This document shows positions 6,786 to 13,343 of a stretch of DNA of 47,765 bases, in pieces. The stretch lies in the NCBI GenBank assembly GCA_020849855.1, contig JADZFO010000049.1, positions 1 to 47,765 on the forward strand, read 5' to 3'. The notes under the pieces are model-generated. The model searched no databases and was not told the origin of the DNA. It was given only the letters and a program-made list of their open reading frames with translations. Source of the DNA: a bacterium. Lineage in GTDB: Bacteria; 4484-113; JAFGCY01. The stretch's first letter is position 1. Each line of letters starts with the position of its first letter. The position numbers and the translations under genes were made by a program.

Positions 6786-7562
6786 CTAGGCCTTGCCGTC
6801 GGTCACAGTTTCAGAATCGGCGCTCCAGCCGGCATCCACAGCCTCAGCCTTCGCTTCGCCGATCTTGTTTCCATTATCGTCGAGATAGGTATTGCCATCA
6901 CCCTTGGGGTTGAACCACCAGGGGATGGTCCGCGGACGGGTGATCTCGGTGCACACCGTCTCGGTCTCGTAATGCACCTGCTTGCAGCCGCAGGCATCAG
7001 TGCATTCCACTTCCTTGCAGACCGTCTCGCAGGTCACGCACTTGCGCTTGCAGGGGATGAAGGCGGAGCAGCCCGTGTCGCAGAGCATGCCGGTTCCGTT
7101 CCAGCAGTTCTCGTAAGGGTGCTTCGGCTTCTTGCAGCCGCAGGGGGTCTCATGGTTGCAGACCTCGACCGGATCGAGATCCGGCGGGCAGCAGGCATCG
7201 CCGTTCCACCAGCTGCCACCACCCCAGGTGGCCACCGGCGTACGGGAGCAGCAGTCAGAGCAGCAGCCCTTCTTGTGGCCACAGCCACACTTGGGCTTGC
7301 TGCACTTCGGCTTGCAGGTATTGCAGGATCCGCACTTGCTCTTGCAACTTCCGCACTTGGGCTTGGCACACTTGTCGCAGCCGCATTTGGGCTTGCAGGT
7401 GTTGCACTTGCTTTCGCACTTGTTGCAGGCGGATTTGCAGGTACTGTGGCATTTGTCCTTGCACGAGCCGCACTTTTCGCTGCAGCCCGCCCAGGCCTTG
7501 CCAGCCCCGGCGAAACAGCCCAGCGCGAGGAGCACCAAGGCTGCTGCCAATATTTTCCGCAT
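6786..7562 (-). CDS. Exported cysteine-rich protein, paralogue of the neighbour
   Basis: About 258 residues. Signal peptide (MRKILAAALVLLALGCFAG...AWA), a Cys-rich N-terminal half with CxxC/CxxxC spacing (KCGSCKDKCHSTC, KCNTCKPKCGC), a Trp/Gly linker (ATWGGGSWWNGDACC), a second Cys domain with mixed residues (CGCKKPKHPYENC, CVTCETVCKEVEC), and an acidic Cys-free tail of about 45 residues. By hand count about 41 Cys. The N-terminal half shares the KPKC/KSKC vocabulary of the next gene, so the two are likely paralogous. The tail may be an interaction or export segment. SD GGGAGGGG precedes the ATG at 7562 and TATAAT lies further up, so this is the first gene of a two-gene operon. Confidence 0.85.
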   Translation of the reverse strand: MRKILAAALVLLALGCFAGAGKAWAGCSEKCGSCKDKCHSTCKSACNKCESKCNTCKPKCGCDKCAKPKCGSCKSKCGSCNTCKPKCSKPKCGCGHKKGCCSDCCSRTPVATWGGGSWWNGDACCPPDLDPVEVCNHETPCGCKKPKHPYENCWNGTGMLCDTGCSAFIPCKRKCVTCETVCKEVECTDACGCKQVHYETETVCTEITRPRTIPWWFNPKGDGNTYLDDNGNKIGEAKAEAVDAGWSADSETVTDGKA

Positions 7563-7597
7563 CACACACCCCTCCCAAGGGTTGGTAGAGTCGAAAG

Positions 7598-7603
7598 ATT
7601 ATA
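7598..7603 (-). promoter_or_regulatory. -10 element (TATAAT) of the Cys-rich operon
   Basis: Consensus TATAAT preceded directly by TG on the minus strand, 35 nt before the ATG at 7562, with a GGGAGGGG ribosome site between. Confidence 0.6.
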
Positions 7604-7759
7604 CACTGTATATGTAGAGATGGCCGGTAAAGAAGTGGTTCCAGCAGGCCAATCGCGCCCTCCTGGCGACCCCAAGCGAGGCCGCCGCGCAATTCGGCTA
7701 TTCTGGCGTTAAGCAAAATCCGGCGCGGGACTGACTGCTCAGGAGAACAGTTCTCTCAG

Positions 7760-8064
7760 ACGAAGGTAATTTTGAGGTGTGAGCTTTCTGGTGAGTTCTT
7801 TCCAGATGAGGACGACGGCTATGTCGCCGATTGTCCGGCCCTTCAAGGCTGTGTTTTTCACGGTGCCACCCTCGAAGAAGCCGAAGCAAACATCAAGGAC
7901 GCAACACGGCTGTATCTCCTGACAGCCGGAAGAAGGGCGGTGCGTTCAATTGCCTGACCATACCGAATCGCCGCGAAGTCCCGCGGGGCACCCTACGTCA
8001 ACTCATTCAAGAGGCCGGACTCACGGTTGAGGAAAGCCTCGCTGCCTGGCGTGCCGGTCTATAG
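7760..8064 (+). pseudogene. Remnant of a hicBA toxin-antitoxin pair
   Basis: Frame 1 (to TGA at 7955-7957) reads TKVILRCELSGEFFPDEDDG, then YVADCPALQGC and EEAEANIKDATRLYL, the HicB antitoxin core. The expected initiator before TKV is not ATG, so the start looks lost. Frame 3 then continues CLTIPNRREVPRGTLRQLIQ-EAGLTVEESL to the stop at 8062-8064, the C-terminal half of a HicA mRNA interferase; its N-terminal half with the catalytic His is missing. The join looks like an internal deletion plus frameshift that fused the antitoxin to the toxin tail. It should be inactive as a toxin. Confidence 0.75.
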
Positions 8065-8066
8065 CT

Positions 8067-8185
8067 TCAGTGCCCCTTGTTGTGCTCTCCGCTGGTGATC
8101 TCCAGCGTATCCATGTGCAGGACGCGGGCCCCGGGGGAAGCGAGGATCCTCGGCACCACGCCTTCGTAGGACGCAACATCAACCT
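8067..8185 (-). pseudogene. 3' fragment of a second transketolase N-subunit gene
   Basis: About 37 codons on the minus strand reading SYEGVVPRILASPGARVLH-MDTLEITSGEHNKGH and a TGA stop. It matches the last codons of the intact gene at 9368-10426 (SYDGTVPKILASPWARVLH...), with roughly 14 differences in about 105 aligned bases. Most changes are silent or conservative, so it looks like the end of a homologous gene from a relative, not a recent exact duplication. Homology stops near 8185. Together with the intact 3' end it flanks the gene at 8247-9308. Confidence 0.85.
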
Positions 8186-8234
8186 TGGACTTGAGTAATC
8201 ATGGAAGCGCCACAGATTCTGCGGTTCTTGCTCA

Positions 8235-8240
8235 TATACT
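8235..8240 (+). promoter_or_regulatory. -10 element (TATACT), leaderless type
   Basis: TATACT 6 nt before the GTG at 8247. Confidence 0.55.
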
Positions 8241-8246
8241 CAGCCT

Positions 8247-9308
8247 GTGTTCATCCCGCAAGGATTCCACAAACTCACTTCGCCAACTGAGTTACATCCC
8301 CAGTTGGCCGCAGTTGTACAAGCCATTCTGGCCGCAGTACCAGAGGTGGAGGCTCACTTCGCGGTCAAGGATCACATGTCTGGACGACTGGCTGCGGAGT
8401 TCTACTTGGCTGTGCAAGGCGATGGAGAACCGCGATTCGAGCTGCTGCTGCGCGGGACATCAGGTCTTGGTGCTCGCTTTACTTTGAAACTGGCGGAAGG
8501 ATTTGAGGCCGTCTTGTCCAGCGCTCAAGCAAGCGAGTTGACGGTAGGGTTGTTACAGGAAACCCTGGTGGCAGTGGCCGAGCGGCTCAACTTACAAACG
8601 GTCAAAAGCTGGATTGCCCACGCCGATGATCCTACGCTTTCACCATATGGTGAATTCGTTTGGATCAACAAGACGCTTGTTCGTCAGACGCGCATAGCTC
8701 AATCTCCAAACAACATTGAGGTTAGGTCCTACCACGGCACGTACGCCAAGCAGGCGAAGTCCGAATTGGAAAGTCTGGCGAACTGGAAGACAAACCAAAC
8801 TCAGGGATGGGAAGAAGATTATGCCCACGCCCCATGGTTTGAGGGAGGTATTCCGCTTGCATTGGGAAAGGAATTGCTGGGCCGGGCAGTCCGGGCTTCG
8901 GACTTAGACCCGAAACCCGATTTTGGCGACTGCTGGATGTGGGGCTCAGAGGATGCGATGCTCGTGCTTGACAAAATTGACGAGCTGAACTCGACCGTCA
9001 CTCCAGATAGGCAAATCAGCGTCATTCATGGATTCGGATATGACAAGACAGATCTAGGCCTTAAAGATCTGCTGGGTTTCTGGGACACCGCTCCTGGCTA
9101 TGGGACCGACAACGAAAGGAAGATACTGCTCGAGGCAAAGGAAGAAGGCGCGGCGAACGCCTACTTCCACTTCAGATTCTTTATTGGCAAGAGCGAAGAG
9201 ATGGACAGGGGCCTTGGTCTTGCACCTTCGCGACGCCGCGTTCCCACTTGTTCCATCCTCATAGCGCTCATGGTAATCGTCTGGCTCATCTATAGATGCG
9301 CGCGTTAG
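8247..9308 (+). CDS. Unknown tail-anchored protein on an inserted segment
   Basis: 353 residues, no family recognised. The body is soluble and acidic with several aromatic motifs (WINKTLVRQTRIA, WEEDYAHAPWFEGGIP, DFGDCWMWGSEDAM, HGFGYDKTDLGLKDLLGFWD). The only membrane segment is at the very end, CSILIALMVIVWLIY followed by RCAR, the layout of a tail-anchored protein facing the cytosol. The GTG start is supported by TATACT 6 nt upstream. It sits between two copies of the transketolase 3' end and next to a hicBA scar, and its codon choice looks less GC-biased than its neighbours, so horizontal acquisition is likely. Confidence 0.75.
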   Translation: MFIPQGFHKLTSPTELHPQLAAVVQAILAAVPEVEAHFAVKDHMSGRLAAEFYLAVQGDGEPRFELLLRGTSGLGARFTLKLAEGFEAVLSSAQASELTVGLLQETLVAVAERLNLQTVKSWIAHADDPTLSPYGEFVWINKTLVRQTRIAQSPNNIEVRSYHGTYAKQAKSELESLANWKTNQTQGWEEDYAHAPWFEGGIPLALGKELLGRAVRASDLDPKPDFGDCWMWGSEDAMLVLDKIDELNSTVTPDRQISVIHGFGYDKTDLGLKDLLGFWDTAPGYGTDNERKILLEAKEEGAANAYFHFRFFIGKSEEMDRGLGLAPSRRRVPTCSILIALMVIVWLIYRCAR

Positions 9309-9367
9309 AAATCGCCCCATTCGTTTTACCATGACACTGGCCGCAGCGACTCATACCTAATGGGGCG

Positions 9368-10426
9368 CTAATGCCCTTTATTGTGCTCTCCGCTGGTGAT
9401 CTCCAGGGTATCCATGTGCAGGACGCGGGCCCAGGGGCTGGCCAGGATCTTCGGCACTGTGCCGTCGTAGGAGGCCGCGCCATAGTCCGCCTTCGCCGCC
9501 GCGACATCCGGGTAGTCGTAGCCCAGGGCGGTCAGGCAGTTCATGGCCTCTTCGTCGGTGCAGGCCTTGCCGTGCCACTTGAACTGGTTCTCATACTGCG
9601 GCACGCCCTCCATCATGATCGTCTTGAAGATGATGCACTTGGGCTTGCCTTCCGGCGTGCGGCTCCACTTCCAGGCCGCGTTGATGGCGTCGAAGTCGTG
9701 GCCGTCGCACCACTGCACATCCCAGTGGAAGGCGCGCAGCTTGTCATCCAGCGGGTCGAGGCGCTTGACCACGCTGACCGGGCCGTCGATCTGGATGTCG
9801 TTGTAATCCACGCTCATTATCAGGTTGTCGGTGCCACGGTGGCCGGCATGCTGGATCGCTTCCCAGATCTGGCCTTCCTGCATCTCGCCGTCGCCGACGT
9901 TCACATGCACGCGCACATCGTCCCAGCCCTTGAGCTTCGCGCCCAGCGCCATGCCATGCGCCACCGAGACGCCCTGGCCCAGAGAGCCTGTGCCGATCTC
10001 AATGCCCGCCAGCTTGATGTGGTTCGGGTGGCCCTGCAGGCGGCTGGGGGTGGAGCGGAAGGTCAGCAGATAGCCGGGGCTGAAGTAGCCGCGGCGTGAC
10101 AGCAGGCTGTAGTTCAGCGCGCTGACATGGCCGTTACTGATGATCATGCGGTCGCGCCGCTCCCAGAAGGGGTCGGCGGGCTTGCAGCGCAGGTGGTTGC
10201 AGACCAGCGCGCCCATGTAGTCCGCCATGGAAAAGGGGCCGCCGGTGTGGCCGGAGTTGGCCGCGTTGGTCATCATCACCGCGTCCTTGCGCAGCTCACG
10301 GCAGAAACTGCGCAGCTCGGGCACGCTCAGGCCCAGCGGCTCGCCGCTGGCAGCGGCATTGCTTGCAGCAATCCTGGCGGCCACATCGGCCCAGTTCGCG
10401 CGCGCTTTTTCGGTCATGACGTCCAT
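9368..10426 (-). CDS. Transketolase, N-terminal (ThDP-binding) subunit
   Basis: 352 residues covering only the N-terminal half of transketolase, as in split transketolases. Seen: NAANSGHTGGPFSMAD (about 54-69), SNGHVSALNY, TGSLGQGVSVAHGMALG and the thiamine-diphosphate/Mg motif GDGEMQEGQ (178-186) closing at Asn209. The C-terminal pyrimidine-binding subunit, needed to make an active enzyme in the pentose phosphate pathway, is not next to it: downstream on the same strand lies the unknown gene and a second copy of this gene's 3' end. The insertion may have separated the partners, or the C-half may be encoded elsewhere. TATAAT lies about 65 nt upstream; ATG at 10424-10426. Confidence 0.92.
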   Translation of the reverse strand: MDVMTEKARANWADVAARIAASNAAASGEPLGLSVPELRSFCRELRKDAVMMTNAANSGHTGGPFSMADYMGALVCNHLRCKPADPFWERRDRMIISNGHVSALNYSLLSRRGYFSPGYLLTFRSTPSRLQGHPNHIKLAGIEIGTGSLGQGVSVAHGMALGAKLKGWDDVRVHVNVGDGEMQEGQIWEAIQHAGHRGTDNLIMSVDYNDIQIDGPVSVVKRLDPLDDKLRAFHWDVQWCDGHDFDAINAAWKWSRTPEGKPKCIIFKTIMMEGVPQYENQFKWHGKACTDEEAMNCLTALGYDYPDVAAAKADYGAASYDGTVPKILASPWARVLHMDTLEITSGEHNKGH

Positions 10427-10490
10427 GCTTGTGCCTCTGGGCCGAAGCCCCTGAAGTGCGTGTTGATGCGGCCCCGCGGGGCCAGCGGAA

Positions 10491-10496
10491 ATTATA
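10491..10496 (-). promoter_or_regulatory. -10 element (TATAAT) of the transketolase gene
   Basis: Consensus TATAAT on the minus strand. The leader of about 60 nt that follows contains the self-complementary GGCCCCGCGGGGCC (10470-10483), which could form a 5' hairpin. Confidence 0.55.
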
Positions 10497-10513
10497 CAGG
10501 CGGCGGCGCGGGC

Positions 10514-12253
10514 CTAGGGGACCAGCACCGACCAGACCAGCTTGCAGCTCAGGGTGTCCTTGCCCTCGAAGTAGCCCAGAGGCTGCTTGACGATGCTCAG
10601 CACGCCAAGCTGGCCGTCGATGACCAGGAAGTCGCAGCGGCGCTTGGGGTCACTGCTGATTGTCTCGTTGCCCCAGCCCGCAGTAGTGAGCGGATCGCTG
10701 TTGCGCCACAGGCGCATCGGTTCGCTGCCACTGCGCAGCAGGCCGTTGGATTCATTCGCGCCACCGCCCAGGAAAAGCAGATCGCCGTTATGCGCAGCAA
10801 AACTGTACTGGAGCAGGTAGGAGCCCAGGCCAAGGTCGTTATGGTGAGTAACCGTCCAGTCAGCCGGGCTGGCCAGGTCGCTCCCGCTGAAGGCATAGGT
10901 CCAGAAGGTGATCTCATCGGGGGCGAAGACTATATAGTCAAGCGCTGCGAAGAGCGGCTTGTCATCAAGAATGACGCCGGCCAGGATGTTATCTGTGTGG
11001 TACTCCAGCGGGGTTCTGGTCCAGTCATCAGGCCCCAGCGGCGTCTGGATGTCCGCGGCAGCCACCACCAGATTTGAAGCACCGCTGTCGCAGGCGATGA
11101 TCGGCCGGCCCTGGTAATCCAGCAGATCGCTGAAGCTGTCAGACAGGCCCTTTGACATCTCGATGTCGTTATCTATCGCCGCGATGGTCCAGCTGCCGCC
11201 TGACTGGGCATCACTCGCGGCATAGAAAGGCTTCCAGTAGCTGCTGCTTTCGATGTCTGCCACACCGACGGCGATGCCCGGCAGACCTCCAATTTCCGCC
11301 AACCGGGCCTGCCCCATCTGGTAGGTGTTTGTATAAATGAGCTCGTCCCCGAAGCCAGCCTGCGGGTCACTGCAGTAACCGTAGTGCAGCTCTGTGGTCT
11401 CACCCGGCCCCGGCTCTTCAAACCAGGCTGCCGCCAGTCCGCTGCCCATGCCCGCAAGAGTGACCGGCCAGTTCCCCATGACTTCCGCAGGATAAGACTG
11501 CCAATCTGAGAGCTGCAGCCCGGACACGCTGTCGGCAATGCCAAGATAGGCAGCCTGCAGGACATAACTGCCTTCAACGTAGTTGTACAGACCCAGTCCA
11601 ACTCCCGGCCTGCCCTGATAGGTGAAGGGCTCCACTACATGGGAAGCCGCAAACTCAGCCGCCGGGATCTCCGCGCTGAACAGCTCCAGATGCCGCCAGC
11701 CGCTCTGCGGGCGGGTTTCCAGCCTGATGTAGTCCAGCTCGGCCCGATTGTGCGGCCCGGCGGCCGATGGCGCAGCGGGCAGCAGCAGCGTCAGCAGCAC
11801 GCTGCCTTCGGGGCTGATGTAGTCGGCAAAGTTCTCGGCCGTGATCTCGGCCGCCGGGTCGGAGAGCTGCCGCCAGTCCCAGCGGTCAGTGCTCAGGTTG
11901 CCCAGGGCCAGATACATCGCCCCAGCAGGCGGCGCGAGATTCCAGCTCAGCCGGATAGCCAGCGGGCCTTCATCTTCCACCGGCAGGTGGAAGACCGAGA
12001 GGGCGTTGTCCCAGAACTTCGGCGAGCCGCTGGTCGAGGGCTCAAAGATCTTCGTCTCCGAGCTGCTGGTGCCCCAGGAGGGCCTGGCCGGGTCATACTC
12101 ATAGCCCGTGAAGTAGCCCAGGCTGTCCGAGGCGCTGCGCAGCTCTGAGGGCGCAGGCAGCCCTTGCGGCGGTGCTGCAGACTGCAGGCCGGCAGTCCGG
12201 CCGCAGCCCACACAGATCAGCAGGGCCAGCAGACCCAGAATTCGCAGCAGCAT
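10514..12253 (-). CDS. Lipoprotein A of the shared N-module family, propeller-like body
   Basis: 579 residues from the ATG at 12253, which follows GGGGGT and a TATCAT element; a TTG at 12304 would overrun that promoter. Signal peptide ending in a lipobox-like VGC (Cys17). The shared N-terminal module (about 85-175) contains YLALGNLSTDRWDW and later SVLLTLLL. The C-terminal body has repeated propeller-like blades with YQGRPGVGLGLY, GLPGIAVGVAD, YQGRPIIACDSG and DDKPLFAALDY, each of the type GxPxIAxxD with ASDAQSGG- or SDPQAGF-like phrases. This resembles BNR/sialidase-type beta-propellers without a catalytic motif I can name. Probably anchored in the envelope facing outward. Most similar to the lipoproteins at 17345 and 23249. 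Confidence 0.85.
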   Translation of the reverse strand: MLLRILGLLALLICVGCGRTAGLQSAAPPQGLPAPSELRSASDSLGYFTGYEYDPARPSWGTSSSETKIFEPSTSGSPKFWDNALSVFHLPVEDEGPLAIRLSWNLAPPAGAMYLALGNLSTDRWDWRQLSDPAAEITAENFADYISPEGSVLLTLLLPAAPSAAGPHNRAELDYIRLETRPQSGWRHLELFSAEIPAAEFAASHVVEPFTYQGRPGVGLGLYNYVEGSYVLQAAYLGIADSVSGLQLSDWQSYPAEVMGNWPVTLAGMGSGLAAAWFEEPGPGETTELHYGYCSDPQAGFGDELIYTNTYQMGQARLAEIGGLPGIAVGVADIESSSYWKPFYAASDAQSGGSWTIAAIDNDIEMSKGLSDSFSDLLDYQGRPIIACDSGASNLVVAAADIQTPLGPDDWTRTPLEYHTDNILAGVILDDKPLFAALDYIVFAPDEITFWTYAFSGSDLASPADWTVTHHNDLGLGSYLLQYSFAAHNGDLLFLGGGANESNGLLRSGSEPMRLWRNSDPLTTAGWGNETISSDPKRRCDFLVIDGQLGVLSIVKQPLGYFEGKDTLSCKLVWSVLVP

Positions 12254-12281
12254 GAGGTACCCCCACAAAAGGATCAGCAAA

Positions 12282-12287
12282 ATGATA
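12282..12287 (-). promoter_or_regulatory. -10 element (TATCAT) of lipoprotein A
   Basis: TATCAT on the minus strand 28 nt before the ATG at 12253, with a G-rich ribosome site between. The same hexamer and layout precede lipoprotein D (19187-19192). Confidence 0.5.
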
Positions 12288-12420
12288 CTTGCTGAACCGC
12301 GCAAGTGTGTTCAGGCCATCCGCGCTGCTGCAGAGGTCTTCAGAGCTGTCGCGCCGGGCTGAGCTGTCTGAGACGGACCGCGAGTTTCGGCAGTCACAGT
12401 CTTCCTGCCGCCCCATGCGC

Positions 12421-12426
12421 TAAATT
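12421..12426 (+). promoter_or_regulatory. -10 element (TAAATT), leaderless type
   Basis: TAAATT 7 nt before the ATG at 12434; no SD. Confidence 0.5.
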
Positions 12427-12433
12427 CCACGGT

Positions 12434-13333
12434 ATGCAAAAGATCACGCCCTGTCTTTGGTTTCAGGACCGCTGCGAAGAAGCCGTTGCCCTCTACACCA
12501 GCCTCTTTGAAGGCTCGAGCCTGCAGCGCCTGAAGCGCTACCCGGAAGGCATGGAGCAGGACTTCATGCGCAAGATGGAAGGCAAGGTCCTGACCGCGAT
12601 CTTTGAGCTGGCGGGCCAGCGCTTCTTCGCGCTGGACGGCGGCGCGCACTTTGCCCAGACACCGGCAATCTCGCTGTTTGTCTGCTCGGACACTGAGGAG
12701 GAGACCCAGCGGCTCTGGGATGCCCTCAGCGCCGGCGGGCAGGTGCTGATGCCGCTGAAGAGCTATCCCTGGAGCGCGAAGTATGGCTGGTGCACGGACC
12801 AGTTCGGCATCTCATGGCAGCTCTTCACGGGCAGCCGCAGGCAGCGCATCACACCCAAGCTGATGTTCACCGGCGAGCACTTCGGCCAGGCCGAGGAAGC
12901 CATGCGCTTCTGGGCCTCGGTGCTTCCTGATTCGCAGTTAGATGAACCGCACCGCTACCCGGAGGGCGACCCCCAGGCGGGCAAGCTGAGCCATGCCGAG
13001 TTCAGGCTCGCCGGCTACCTGTTCATGGTGATGGACAGCAGCGGCCCGCATGACTTCGGCTTCAGCGGCGCCATTTCCTTCATCGTGGACTGCGCTGACC
13101 AGGCCGAGATCGACCGCTACTGGGAAGCCCTGGCAGCCGGCGGCGGCCAGCATCTGCCCTGCGGCTGGCTGAAGGACCGCTACGGCATTTTCTGGCAGAT
13201 CGATCCGGCCAACATGGGCCAGCTGGTCGACGGACCGGACGAGGCCGGCGCCCGGCGGGCCTTTGAGGCCATGATGAAGATGGGCAAACTGGATATTGCT
13301 ACGCTGGAGGCGGCCTACCGCGGCGAGCTCTGA
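12434..13333 (+). CDS. PhnB-like protein with two VOC domains
   Basis: 299 residues made of two consecutive vicinal-oxygen-chelate domains of the PhnB / 3-DMU-9 methyltransferase-like family. Domain 1 (about 1-135) begins MQKITPCLWFQDRCEEAVAL and ends WCTDQFGISWQLF. Domain 2 (about 140-270) begins ITPKLMFTGEHFGQAEEAM and ends LKDRYGIFWQIDP. The repeated GISWQLF/GIFWQID strand and EEA..FW helix mark the duplication. The family is a small-molecule-binding scaffold related to glyoxalase I and dioxygenases; its substrate is unknown and the methyltransferase name is historical. The ATG was chosen because TAAATT lies 7 nt upstream. It is convergent with lipoprotein B, ten bases between the stops. 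Confidence 0.9.
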   Translation: MQKITPCLWFQDRCEEAVALYTSLFEGSSLQRLKRYPEGMEQDFMRKMEGKVLTAIFELAGQRFFALDGGAHFAQTPAISLFVCSDTEEETQRLWDALSAGGQVLMPLKSYPWSAKYGWCTDQFGISWQLFTGSRRQRITPKLMFTGEHFGQAEEAMRFWASVLPDSQLDEPHRYPEGDPQAGKLSHAEFRLAGYLFMVMDSSGPHDFGFSGAISFIVDCADQAEIDRYWEALAAGGGQHLPCGWLKDRYGIFWQIDPANMGQLVDGPDEAGARRAFEAMMKMGKLDIATLEAAYRGEL

Positions 13334-13343
13334 GCAGCCTGTC

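Noticed and set aside
6002-6913. Plus-strand frame of 303 codons rich in Leu/Ala
   Set aside because: Antisense of the Cys-rich genes; the minus strand has signal peptide, SD and terminator.
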